From an uncultured Parabacteroides sp. (GTDB lineage: Bacteria > Bacteroidota > Bacteroidia > Bacteroidales > Tannerellaceae), in NCBI GenBank assembly GCA_937890135.1, contig CALBYC010000198.1, forward strand, positions 1 through 22,977: a stretch of 22,977 nucleotides of DNA, written 5' to 3'. Both the position numbers and the translations under genes were made by a program. Position 1 is the stretch's first letter; the number at the start of each line of letters is the position of its first letter. This document shows, in pieces, positions 16,501 through 22,977 of the stretch. The notes beneath the pieces were generated by a model. It saw only the letters and a list, made by a program, of their open reading frames with translations. It made no database searches and was not told where the DNA came from.

Positions 16501-18016
16501 CCAGGTGCGCATCCTGAACCAAGATACCGCCCATTTGAAACTGACGATTAAGCCGGGTCCGAACAAGAGCGAGGCCAACGTGATGAAATCATTGGAGTAT
16601 GCGACCCGGTTCGCCATGATGTTGCGGCGTTTCAACATCACTTATTCCAATTCCGCCGGAATGATGCTGCCCGGCTTCCTGCCTGAAGTGGGAGACATGT
16701 TCGGGCAATCGCGCTCGACAGGCAACTTGGCCCCGGGCTTGGGCTTCGCTTTCGGCGACGTGAGCCGGCGGTACATAGACAAGGCGGATGAGCGAGGCTG
16801 GCTGGTCAAAAGCGATTCGACGAATATCAATCCGGCCATCATCAACAACTCGCGCAATGTGAACGTCCGGGCCACGTTGGAACCGATGGTTGGCTTGAAA
16901 ATCGATTTGACAGCCAATTGGATTGACGTGAAAAACACGGAAATAAAGTTTATGTATGCGGGAATGCCCGAGACATACGGGGGAAGTTTCACGATGACGA
17001 CCATCGCGCTGCGCGGAGCTTTGGGGGGAAGTGGCAATGCTTCCAACAACTATTCTTCCAAAGCGTTCGACAAGTTCCTGGCAAACCGGGAGGTGATAGC
17101 CGCGCGGCTGGAACGAGCGTATGCCGGGACGACATATCCCAACAGCGGCTTCATCTCAGGAACCATCCAGGCAGGCAAGCCGTACGACCCTAACGTGGGA
17201 AGCGTCGGCAAGAATTCCGTGGACGTATTGATTCCGGCTTTCCTTTCGGCTTATACCGGGAAGAACCCGTCCAAGATAGGCTTGACGGCGTTCCCGTCCC
17301 TGCTGAGCATGTTGCCGAACTGGAGGATCACGTATAGCGGATTGAACAAACTGCCCATCGTGCAGAAATATTTCAAGGACGTGACTTTAAGCCATCAGTA
17401 TAAATGTTCTTATAGCGTCGGCTCCTTCTCCTCGTTCCTCAACTGGGTGGATGCGGGCCAGGATGGCTTGGGGTATGTCCGCAATGTCCTGACGGGCAAT
17501 CCGGCGCCATCCTCTCCTTATGAGATTTCGGCAGTTAGCATAACGGACGGGTTCACTCCCCTCTTCGGAGTGGATGCGACCACATTGAACAATGTGACAG
17601 GCAGCTTGAAATACCAGACAACCCGCAACCTCAACCTGAACGCCTCTTCCTACCAGTTGGTCGAATCCAACTCCAAGGAAATAGTCGTGGGATTGGGATA
17701 TAAGTTCGCCGAGTTCAACAAAGTACTGAAAATGAAAAAGACGCAGAACTTCAGCAATGACTTGACAATCCGTTTGGACTACTCTTATAGGAAAATGCAA
17801 TCGTTGATTCGCAAGATAGAAGAGCAGTTCACGCAAGCGACCAGCGGCAACATCGCCCAGACATTGCAGTTCTCTGCCGATTACGGACTGAGCCGCGCCT
17901 TGACCCTCCGCGCTTTCTACGACCTGCAGATAAACAAGCCCTTGGTGTCCAGCGTGGCTTATCCGACTTCCAATTCCAATTATGGGGTGAGCGTGCGGTT
18001 CTCCCTGGCGCAATAA
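10589..18016 (+). CDS. sprA: T9SS outer-membrane translocon protein SprA (Sov)
   Basis: A very large protein of 2475 residues, matching SprA of Flavobacterium and Sov of Porphyromonas (about 2400-2500). SprA is the giant beta-barrel of the type IX secretion system through which cargo with C-terminal sorting domains crosses the outer membrane. An N-terminal RRRFKY followed by a hydrophobic stretch (about 8-25) is an export signal. The body is full of alternating, aromatic-rich beta-strand segments, as in a large barrel with periplasmic loops. A Lys-rich hydrophilic stretch lies near residues 1898-1935. The C-terminus has strand-like YSYRKMQS and a final GVSVRFSLAQ, typical of outer-membrane proteins ending near an aromatic residue. 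The ATG at 10589 overlaps the ruvA stop (TGATG), so the in-frame TTG at 10586 is not needed and translational coupling is likely. No other T9SS genes (gld/por) are in the window. Confidence 0.93.
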   Translation: MRRRFKYILLIGSFVILSGLWALNADFLASSRFLPEFELLEPAAQAEDSVPKSRYPVAKTVPESYDDLVKKSPLDLKDPENVKTTIEYDIKTGSYIVRTKLGDMELGTPMTLTPEEYQDYSMQESLRAYFKAKNEEEFEKEVNKKFNVTDMQFDLGPAERIFGPGGVRVKTQGSAEISLGLKNNTTKNPSLPTRARSRTYFNFDESVQLNMQASVGSKVNFGMNYNTETSFDFDSKQLKLAYTGEEDEIIKSIEAGNVSMSTSNSLINGGAALFGMKADLQFGRLRVNALFAQQESESKTVTSKGGVQTKPFEITADSYDENRHFFLAQYFRDHYDESLTKLPRVNSVVSINRMEVWITNKRGNYDQSRNIVAFSDLAEYKHISNPQFAPQGSSELPKNESNTLYSTVVNNYPDARKISQATQVLSGFLTGGRDFEKIESARMLNESEYVVNKQLGYISLKTQLQPDDILAVAFEYTAGGQVYQVGEFSSGNTSNTTNCLYLKLLKGNNMSPSMPFWDLMMKNIYSLDAYSVQKEKFRMDILYQSDTVGTAVNYISEGNIKNQILLQVMNLDRLNSQDEAHSDGFFDFVDGYTIMADMGKIVFPVVEPFGSHLRKKIGNNAIADKYVYQELYDSTLTYARQIAEKNKFILKGEYKASSSAEIQLESTNVARGSVKVTAGGVVLTENVDYTVDYASGVVTILNENIINAGTPVSVSLENQSTYSMQRKTMMGLDLNYQLSKDISLGATLMHMSEMSLTTKTVMGSESVKNTLWGLNASYKTESQWLTNVFDKLPLLTLTKPSQIALNAEFAHLIAGHYENEYTGGYSYLDDFESTQNSIDLLNPFPWNLASTPYDDAPTALFPEASKVNDTDYGKNRALMAWYYVDGIFTRKNSRSLPKNITKDDLSNHFVRAIQTTELFPNRDVGVNDNNLISALNVAFYPNERGPYNLDADRVNADGTLQEPQKRWGGIMRKIDQVDFETANIEYIEFWLMDPFVYSGSAAEGGDLYFNLGDISEDILKDEKKFFENGLPVDGDMSKVDTTVWGKVPKQQSTVYAFDNTSGARKLQDVGFNGLSSEEELQFPTYQEFLQKLTSKVTPDVLAKWQDDPLSVLNNPSGDKFHHFRGSDFDEKGLSVLERYKRYNGTEGNSDESTERYNTSSRTTPDVEDLNQDNTLNENEKYFEYRVSLRPKDMQVGSNYIVNELNTSVTLANGEKGDIKWYQFKIPIKQYQRKVGSIEDFKTIRFMRMYMTDFKDSTILRFGTFELVRGEWRVYERSLANSTAAPAAKGALDVSTVNIEENASRTPVNYLLPPGVTRMRDPSQPQVRKENEQSLSLKVTDLASQDALAVYKTTSYDLRQYKRLQLFTHAEALINDVTDLRNGDLSVFLRLGSDYKNNYYEYEIPLRLTPAGNYINSADVWPTQNMMDFRLESLTDLKLHRNRAKRQGTGGVTYQTVYAETDPDNSLNTIRIVGNPSLAEVKVIMIGVRNTSSTGATKSGEVWVNELRLTDFNESGGWAANASMNVALSDLGTVNVAGRMETAGFGALDQSITERRLDDYSQYSVSTTVELGKFFPEKAKVSIPFYYAYSKETTTPKYDPLNQDIKIKDALDNVETQAEKDSIKNYSVEQTTIKSVSFNNVRVDIQSKTPMPYDPANFSFGYSYSENNKRNPETEYERTKNWNGSFAYDYTPYAKPFRPFAKMKKNNGSTKYIKQLSFNYLPSSINFQTVLMRNYYELQLRDLNAMQTGVNSNIPVSFSQEFYWDRAFSLRWNLTQALALNFTSGTNARIEEPYVQVNKALNPDGYKVWKDSVMQSIRDLGTPLKYDQQFTATWNLPFQFIPALDWISGSVNYNASYNWERSAEIEGDDPIGNVVKNQRQLDWQGSFNLLSLYNKNRFLKKINQKYATTSRNNQKETRKKLKKETKLEKEVTLSPDSGIIVQHGMFTKKLRITAVGADGKRYAVKFKPINYAQVRILNQDTAHLKLTIKPGPNKSEANVMKSLEYATRFAMMLRRFNITYSNSAGMMLPGFLPEVGDMFGQSRSTGNLAPGLGFAFGDVSRRYIDKADERGWLVKSDSTNINPAIINNSRNVNVRATLEPMVGLKIDLTANWIDVKNTEIKFMYAGMPETYGGSFTMTTIALRGALGGSGNASNNYSSKAFDKFLANREVIAARLERAYAGTTYPNSGFISGTIQAGKPYDPNVGSVGKNSVDVLIPAFLSAYTGKNPSKIGLTAFPSLLSMLPNWRITYSGLNKLPIVQKYFKDVTLSHQYKCSYSVGSFSSFLNWVDAGQDGLGYVRNVLTGNPAPSSPYEISAVSITDGFTPLFGVDATTLNNVTGSLKYQTTRNLNLNASSYQLVESNSKEIVVGLGYKFAEFNKVLKMKKTQNFSNDLTIRLDYSYRKMQSLIRKIEEQFTQATSGNIAQTLQFSADYGLSRALTLRAFYDLQINKPLVSSVAYPTSNSNYGVSVRFSLAQ

Positions 18017-18038
18017 GAGAAACCTTTCAGGATGGGAC

Positions 18039-18100
18039 AAATGCCCGCAGCCATTGGAGGGAACGGCCATATCCGTTTTCTGCAATGGCTGCGGGCATTT
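18039..18100 (+). terminator. Long inverted repeat after sprA, probable terminator
   Basis: Two 18-base arms are perfectly complementary: AAATGCCCGCAGCCATTG at 18039-18056 and its complement at 18083-18100. The 26-base loop contains a small nested stem, AACGG with CCGTT. The hairpin starts 22 bases after the sprA stop. Only a short ATTT ends the 3' arm, so it is not a textbook U-tract terminator, but position and stability support transcript ending or 3' protection. Confidence 0.65.
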
Positions 18101-18184
18101 CAGGCAATCCCTCCGGCCATTCGGGGGAAGGGCGGTTGCCATTCCGACCTGTTGATAACTTTTTTGTACTTTTCTGTTGCTTTA

Positions 18185-18216
18185 TTTGATGTTAATGCGT
18201 TAAATATGTAATTTTA
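18185..18216 (+). promoter_or_regulatory. Promoter of the dcw cluster (rsmH operon)
   Basis: TTTG at 18185-18188 and TAATTTTA at 18209-18216 are separated by 20 bases. This fits the Bacteroidetes -33/-7 promoter (TTTG, 19-21 bases, TAnnTTTG) except for the final base of the -7 box. It leaves a leader of roughly 75 bases before rsmH. Confidence 0.55.
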
Positions 18217-18217
18217 C

Positions 18218-18236
18218 CATCTGAAACAGCCAGATG
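18218..18236. promoter_or_regulatory. Inverted repeat at the predicted start of dcw transcription
   Basis: CATCTG (18218-18223) and CAGATG (18231-18236) form a perfect 6-bp inverted repeat with a 7-base spacer. It begins one base after the candidate -7 box. It could be an operator or a hairpin at the 5' end of the mRNA; the role is inferred from position only. Confidence 0.35.
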
Positions 18237-18299
18237 ATTGCTTTTCAAAGAAGTACGCTGGTTTTGTGAAGTAAAGTTTTAACGCATCAAGTAAGAAAC

Positions 18300-19232
18300 A
18301 TGGAGCAACAGGAACATTCATATCATGTACCCGTCTTATTGAAAGAGAGTTTGGAAGGATTGGACATCCGGCCGGAAGGGATTTATGTGGATGTGACGTT
18401 TGGCGGCGGCGGGCATTCCCGGGAAATCTTGCGCAGACTGGGGACCGGAGGACATTTGTACGGGTTCGACCAGGACGCGGACGCAGAGCGGAACATCCCC
18501 GAAGATTCCCGTTTTACGTTCGTCCGAAGCAACTTCCGTTATCTCTGCAACTTCATGCGTTACTATCATGAGACGGGGAACGTGGATGGCTTGCTGGCAG
18601 ACCTTGGCGTTTCATCCCATCACTTTGATGACCAGGAACGAGGCTTCTCTTTTCGCTTTGACGGCGACTTGGACATGCGCATGAATGCAAGGGCGGGGAA
18701 AACTGCGGCGGACATCATCAATACCTATTCCGAAGAGGCCTTGGCGGATGTGTTTTATTTGTATGGAGAACTGAAGGTCTCCCGCAAATTGGCAGCCGTG
18801 ATTGCCAAATCCCGTTCGGTGAAAGGGATCACGACAATAAGCGAATTGCTTGATGTGGTAAAGCCATTTGTTGGAAAGGACAAAGAAAAGAAATTCTTGG
18901 CACAAGTGTTCCAGGCCTTGCGCATCGAGGTGAACGATGAGATGAGGGCATTAAAGGAGATGCTCCAAGGGACATTGAAGGTCTTGAAACCCGGCGGGCG
19001 TTTGGTCGTCATAACCTACCATTCGCTGGAAGACCGGCTGGTAAAGAACTTTTTGAAAACAGGAAATTTCGAGGGAAAGGCGGAGCAGGACTTTTTTGGC
19101 AATGTAAGCTCCCCGTTCCGTTTGGTCAACACCAAGGTCATCACGCCGGCGGATGACGAGGTGGAACGCAATCCCCGTTCGAGAAGCGCCAAATTGCGCA
19201 TGGCGGAACTGAAGGCGGTTTCGGAAGGATAA
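18300..19232 (+). CDS. rsmH: 16S rRNA (cytosine-1402 N4)-methyltransferase RsmH (MraW)
   Basis: A 310-residue SAM-dependent enzyme that methylates N4 of C1402 in the ribosomal P site. Family signatures are plain: HVPVLLKESLEGL near the start, the SAM-binding VDVTFGGGGHS at 30-40, YGFDQDADA for the end of strand 2, ADLGVSSHHFD and GFSFRFDGDLDMRMN in the middle, FQALRIEVNDE, ITYHSLEDRLVK, and the Arg-rich end NPRSRSAKLR. Length matches the usual 300-315. It is the first gene of the division and wall cluster here, with its own promoter candidate. The ribosome site is weak and A-rich, as is usual in this phylum. Confidence 0.97.
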   Translation: MEQQEHSYHVPVLLKESLEGLDIRPEGIYVDVTFGGGGHSREILRRLGTGGHLYGFDQDADAERNIPEDSRFTFVRSNFRYLCNFMRYYHETGNVDGLLADLGVSSHHFDDQERGFSFRFDGDLDMRMNARAGKTAADIINTYSEEALADVFYLYGELKVSRKLAAVIAKSRSVKGITTISELLDVVKPFVGKDKEKKFLAQVFQALRIEVNDEMRALKEMLQGTLKVLKPGGRLVVITYHSLEDRLVKNFLKTGNFEGKAEQDFFGNVSSPFRLVNTKVITPADDEVERNPRSRSAKLRMAELKAVSEG

Positions 19233-19286
19233 GCAAGGAAAAGATAGATGGAATTAGAACTGTTTTAGGCTATAAAGAATAGTGTC

Positions 19287-19601
19287 ATGAAACAAGATCC
19301 GATTATAAACATATTGACAGGAGGCTTCCTGAAAAAAGGATTCGTGGAACGCAACATACGGATGATCATCTGGGTCGTTTTGCTGATATTCTTTCTGATA
19401 AGCAACCGATACACGTGCCTGCAGAAATTAAAAGAGATAGACAAGCTCCAACAGCAATTGCAGGATGTCCGTTTTGAAGCCCTGTCCATCTCGTCCGACC
19501 TGACCGGCAGCAGCCGCCAGTCGAAGATAGAAGAACTGGTAGAAGAAGAAGGAATAGATTTGGAAGGTGCAAAGACGCCTCCTTATAAATTGGAGAAATA
19601 A
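19287..19601 (+). CDS. ftsL: FtsL-like cell division protein
   Basis: A 104-residue bitopic membrane protein in the ftsL position between rsmH and ftsI. It has a short cytoplasmic N-terminus with basic residues, one membrane span at about 26-40 (MIIWVVLLIFFLI), then a short coiled-coil-like stretch with LKEIDKLQQQL near 46-56 and an acidic tail. FtsL proteins act in the septal FtsQ/FtsB/FtsL complex that activates FtsW and FtsI. Sequence conservation in this family is low, so the call rests mainly on topology, size and location. The gene follows rsmH by 54 bp and precedes the ftsI start by 2 bp, implying coupled translation. Confidence 0.85.
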   Translation: MKQDPIINILTGGFLKKGFVERNIRMIIWVVLLIFFLISNRYTCLQKLKEIDKLQQQLQDVRFEALSISSDLTGSSRQSKIEELVEEEGIDLEGAKTPPYKLEK

Positions 19602-19603
19602 AA

Positions 19604-21772
19604 ATGGCCGAAGAGATAAACAAAGAAAAAAACAAGGAGCAGGATAAAATCATTTTCAACCGTTACTTGGTCGTGACCGCCCTCTTGCTGCTGTTGGCAT
19701 GTCTGATTGTCTTCAAAATGTGCATGACCATGTTCGTGGACAAAAGCCACTGGGTGGCTTTGGCAAAAGAGATGGTAAGGCCGCAAGAAACGATTCTGCC
19801 CAGCCGTGGCAATATTTATTCCAATGACATGAAACTGATGGCGACCAGCGTCCCTCGCTACTATACTTATATTGATTTCAAGTCGGAAGCCTTGAAAGTG
19901 GATTCTTTTCTTGCCTCCAAGCGGAACGGGATCGATTCGTTGTCAATCTGCCTGTCCAGAAAATTCAGGGACCGTACCCCCGCGGGGTACAAGGCTTATT
20001 TGTTGCGTGGGCTGAAATCGAAGAACCGTCAATATCCATTGTTGCGTGAGAAGATTTCCTATTCGGATCTGAAAGAGATACAAAGATTTCCCCATTTCCG
20101 TTTAGGACGGAACGCCAGCGGCTTGTACACGAAGGAAATGGTGGAGCGGGAAAGGCCGTTCAAAACGTTGGCCGCCCGCATGATAGGCGACATCTACGGG
20201 GAGATTGATTCTACGGGAGTGACGAAAGGAATGAACGGCTTGGAACTCCAATACGATTCTTTGTTAAGAGGAAAACCCGGAATAAGCGTGAAAAGGCGCA
20301 TTGCCGGAAGATGGACCAATGTCACGTTGGTGGAACCGGAGGAAGGCATGGATATCCGTTCGACTATCGACATCGGTATCCAGGACATAACGGAAAAGGC
20401 GTTGCGGGACATGCTGAAGAAAACAGACGCGGCATCCGGCACTGCCGTCGTTATGGAAGTGGAAACAGGGGAGGTCAAGTCCATGACGAACTTAGGCAGG
20501 AAGGGAGAAGGCCGATATGGCGAGACGATGAACTATGCCGTGGCGGATGAGACGGAGCCGGGGTCTACTTTCAAGGTTGCCTCCATCATGGTGGCGCTGG
20601 AGGACGGAGTATGCCAGCCGCAAGATTCGGTCGATACCGGAAATGGCATTTATATGTATAAAGGACAGCGCATGACGGACCATAATATGAACAAAGGGGG
20701 CTACCATGTCATCTCCGTCGAGCAGGCCATCTGGAATTCCTCCAATATAGGCGTGGCGAAAACGATCTTGAAAGGATATGAAGACAATCCGACGAAGTTC
20801 GTTGAAGGGCTATACAGGATAGGCATGACGGCAGACTTGCATTTGGGTATTCAGGGAGCGGGGCGTCCCAAGATCCGTCGTCCTGATGATTCGGTCCGTT
20901 ATTGGTCCAAAACCACTTTGCCCTGGATGTCTTTTGGTTATGAAACCCAAATACCTCCCATCTCGACATTGGCATTTTACAATGCCATAGCGAATGGAGG
21001 AACGATGATGCGTCCGTTATTCGTGAAAGAAATCTACCGGAGGGGGAAAATCGAACACCGGAATTCGCCAGAAGTATTGATTCCCTCCATCTGTTCACAG
21101 AAAACCTTGCATATTGTCCAAGGAATGCTGGAGGGAGTCGTGGAGCATGGCACAGGCAAAGTCGTCCATTCGGATATTGTCCGGATAGCGGGAAAGACGG
21201 GTACAGCTCAAATCGCCTCGGGGGGCGTGTACCGCCAAGCCGGCCACCAGGTCTCGTTTGCAGGCTATTTCCCTGCGGACAAACCAAAGTACAGCTGCAT
21301 CGTGGTCATTCGCCAGCCGCGCAATGGCTATCCGTCCGGTGGCATTATGGCCGGAGGCGTGTTCAAGGAAATCGCTGAAAAGATATATGCGAACCATACT
21401 CCTGTCTTAGTGAAAAAGATGGAACCCGATTCCACGGCCGTATCGTTGCCTTATGTCAAAGCCGGAGAAAAACGGGCGATAGAGAATGTGCTGGACGAGC
21501 TGGATGTCCGCTTGGATACGGATAGCGCCAAGGGCGAGTGGGTTCGTGCGGAAAAGGTAAAAGAGAAAAATGACATACAGGTAGAAGATATAACTATCCT
21601 GAACGGGTTGGTCCCTTCGGTATATGGGATGGGAGCCAAAGATGCCGTATACTTGTTGGAAAGTGCCGGTTTGCGCGTAAACGTACTGGGTGCCGGGAGA
21701 GTCACATCGCAAAGCATCCCTGCGGGAAGCCGTGTCCGGAAAGGAAATCCGATATTAATAACATTAAAGTGA
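19604..21772 (+). CDS. ftsI: FtsI-type class B penicillin-binding protein with PASTA domain
   Basis: A 722-residue septal peptidoglycan transpeptidase (PBP3/FtsI type) anchored in the inner membrane. A cytoplasmic N-terminus rich in Lys and Glu is followed by one span at about 18-43. The PBP dimer region begins with LPSRGNIYSND. The transpeptidase domain holds all three active-site motifs: S321-T-F-K324 (SxxK with nucleophile Ser), S379-S-N381 (SxN) and K531-T-G-T534. The last ~65 residues form a PASTA domain, with VPSVYGMGAKDAVYLLESAG and a final VRKGNPILITL. PASTA tails are common on this protein in Bacteroidetes. The gene lies 2 bp after ftsL and 2 bp before murE, so it belongs to the dcw operon. 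Confidence 0.96.
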   Translation: MAEEINKEKNKEQDKIIFNRYLVVTALLLLLACLIVFKMCMTMFVDKSHWVALAKEMVRPQETILPSRGNIYSNDMKLMATSVPRYYTYIDFKSEALKVDSFLASKRNGIDSLSICLSRKFRDRTPAGYKAYLLRGLKSKNRQYPLLREKISYSDLKEIQRFPHFRLGRNASGLYTKEMVERERPFKTLAARMIGDIYGEIDSTGVTKGMNGLELQYDSLLRGKPGISVKRRIAGRWTNVTLVEPEEGMDIRSTIDIGIQDITEKALRDMLKKTDAASGTAVVMEVETGEVKSMTNLGRKGEGRYGETMNYAVADETEPGSTFKVASIMVALEDGVCQPQDSVDTGNGIYMYKGQRMTDHNMNKGGYHVISVEQAIWNSSNIGVAKTILKGYEDNPTKFVEGLYRIGMTADLHLGIQGAGRPKIRRPDDSVRYWSKTTLPWMSFGYETQIPPISTLAFYNAIANGGTMMRPLFVKEIYRRGKIEHRNSPEVLIPSICSQKTLHIVQGMLEGVVEHGTGKVVHSDIVRIAGKTGTAQIASGGVYRQAGHQVSFAGYFPADKPKYSCIVVIRQPRNGYPSGGIMAGGVFKEIAEKIYANHTPVLVKKMEPDSTAVSLPYVKAGEKRAIENVLDELDVRLDTDSAKGEWVRAEKVKEKNDIQVEDITILNGLVPSVYGMGAKDAVYLLESAGLRVNVLGAGRVTSQSIPAGSRVRKGNPILITLK

Positions 21773-21774
21773 AT

Positions 21775-22977
21775 ATGGAATTACAAAAGCTGATTCAAGT
21801 TTTGGATGCTCCACGGATATATGGAGATACGTCAGTAGAAATAAAGAATATCCAGGCGGATTCCCGCCAGGTAGGGAGTGGGTCTTTATTCGTGGCAGTT
21901 TGCGGGACGGCCGTGGACGGACATGCTTATATTCCAAGTGCGCTTGAAAAAGGAGCCGCGGCAATTGTCTGCGAGAGAGTCCCCGAAAATGTGGATCATT
22001 TAGGTTGTCCGTTCATTGCCGTGAAGAATTCCGCCGTGGCATTGGGGAAGTTGCTTTCCCAATGGTATGACAACCCTTCGCGCAAGCTGACATTGGTTGG
22101 CGTTACCGGGACGAATGGGAAGACCACGATCGCCACATTGCTGTATGAGATGTTCCGGAAGATGGGCCATAAGGCAGGTTTGCTTTCCACTGTTTGCAAT
22201 TATGTCGATGGCGAAGCGATACCCACGGACCATACGACGCCCGACCCCCTTACTTTACATGCCTTGATGGCACGTATGGTAAAAGCTGGTTGCGAATATG
22301 CTTTTATGGAAGTGAGTTCACATTCCATAGCGCAAGACCGCATAAGCGGGCTGGATTTTGATGGCGGAATCTTTACCAACCTCACGCGAGACCATTTGGA
22401 CTACCACAAGACTGTGGAGAATTACCTGAAGGCAAAGAAGAAGTTCTTTGACAACCTCCCGTCCAAGGCGTTCGCCTTGACAAACTTGGACGATAAGTCG
22501 GGCATGGTCATGTTACAGAACACCGCTGCAAAAAAATTGACCTATTCCTTGAGAGGATTAGCAGACTTCAAGGGGAAAATCATAGAATCGCATTTTGAAG
22601 GAACGGAAATGCTGATAAACAACCATGACGTTTACGTCCAGTTTGTCGGCCGTTTCAATGCATATAACATATTGGCTGTTTATGGGGCGGCCGTATCGTT
22701 GGGGGAAGATCCGGAAGAAGTTTTACGGATACTGAGCTCCTTGCATTCTGTGGCGGGAAGATTTGAAACCATCCGCTCGCCTAAAGGATATACTGCCATT
22801 GTGGATTATGCCCATACGCCGGATGCGTTGACAAACGTGCTGAATGGGATTCATGAGGTGCTTGACGGCCGGGGACGAGTCATTACGGTAGTCGGTTGTG
22901 GTGGAAACCGAGACAAAGGCAAGCGGCCCATGATGGCGAAAGAGGCTGCCCGGTTGAGCGACCAAGTGATATTGACT
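21775..22977 (+). CDS. murE: UDP-N-acetylmuramyl-tripeptide synthetase MurE, cut by the window end
   Basis: The first 401 codons of a Mur ligase that adds the third residue, most likely meso-diaminopimelate in this group, to UDP-MurNAc-L-Ala-D-Glu using ATP. The frame starts two bases after the ftsI stop and stays open to the right edge, so about 80 residues are missing. The N-terminal domain has ADSRQVGSGSLFVAV, which binds the UDP end. The ATP loop GTNGKTT is at 112-118. MEVSSHSIAQDR, IFTNLTRDHLDYH and YLKAKKKFF (with the Lys usually carbamylated) follow. VDYAHTPDAL and VVGCGGNRDKGKRP mark the C-terminal domain. The sequence stops just before the place where the amino-acid-selecting DNPR motif is expected, so substrate specificity cannot be read here. 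Confidence 0.96.
   Translation, partial: MELQKLIQVLDAPRIYGDTSVEIKNIQADSRQVGSGSLFVAVCGTAVDGHAYIPSALEKGAAAIVCERVPENVDHLGCPFIAVKNSAVALGKLLSQWYDNPSRKLTLVGVTGTNGKTTIATLLYEMFRKMGHKAGLLSTVCNYVDGEAIPTDHTTPDPLTLHALMARMVKAGCEYAFMEVSSHSIAQDRISGLDFDGGIFTNLTRDHLDYHKTVENYLKAKKKFFDNLPSKAFALTNLDDKSGMVMLQNTAAKKLTYSLRGLADFKGKIIESHFEGTEMLINNHDVYVQFVGRFNAYNILAVYGAAVSLGEDPEEVLRILSSLHSVAGRFETIRSPKGYTAIVDYAHTPDALTNVLNGIHEVLDGRGRVITVVGCGGNRDKGKRPMMAKEAARLSDQVILT

Larger units (their letters stand above)
18017..18299. other. Intergenic region between sprA and rsmH
   Basis: No gene is supported. The left half holds a large hairpin that closes the ruvA-sprA unit. The right half is AT-rich and holds the promoter and a small inverted repeat of the dcw cluster. 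No trace of mraZ, the usual first gene of this cluster, is seen. Confidence 0.7.

Noticed and set aside
1..22977. Mobile elements, phage genes, defence systems, tRNA or rRNA
   Set aside because: No transposase, integrase, phage structural gene, toxin-antitoxin pair, restriction gene or recognisable structural RNA was seen on either strand.

Overview
The window looks like a chromosomal segment of a Bacteroidales bacterium, most likely Tannerellaceae (Parabacteroides-like). Three things point there. Promoter candidates match the Bacteroidetes TTTG / TAnnTTTG consensus rather than the E. coli one. A full-length sprA, the outer-membrane translocon gene of the type IX secretion system (T9SS), is present. 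The first gene encodes a secreted protein with the kind of C-terminal module (DUF6383-like) seen mainly in Parabacteroides and relatives. The family-level placement is inference. All genes supported here are on the + strand.

Layout. (1) 1-287 is the leader of a large secreted protein gene, and 288-4514 is that gene (1408 aa, signal peptide, DUF6383/T9SS-like C-terminus). (2) 4515-5188 is a structured intergenic region with two terminator-like hairpins, a three-copy 22-24 bp tandem repeat, a cluster of GGTGAGA/TCTCACC motifs and the dxs promoter. (3) 5189-9893 holds dxs, trkA and trkH with 12-13 bp gaps, pairing the first step of the MEP isoprenoid pathway with a potassium uptake system. (4) 9993-18016 holds ruvA (Holliday junction binding) and sprA (T9SS translocon), joined by a TGATG stop/start overlap. 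An 18-bp perfect inverted repeat at 18039-18100 closes this unit. (5) 18185 to the right edge is the start of the division and cell wall (dcw) cluster: promoter, rsmH (mraW), ftsL-like gene, ftsI-type penicillin-binding protein with PASTA domain, and murE cut by the window end. No mraZ is found ahead of rsmH.

The genes are mostly housekeeping: isoprenoid precursors (which also feed the undecaprenyl carrier of cell wall synthesis), K+ homeostasis, recombination, protein export and septal peptidoglycan synthesis. I see no phage, transposon, CRISPR, defence system, tRNA or rRNA. The most unusual points are a second RCK domain of TrkA that lacks its glycine-rich nucleotide-binding loop, the structured dxs upstream region, and the pairing of a T9SS translocon with a nearby candidate T9SS cargo. 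I did not find evidence for a wholly new multi-gene system.
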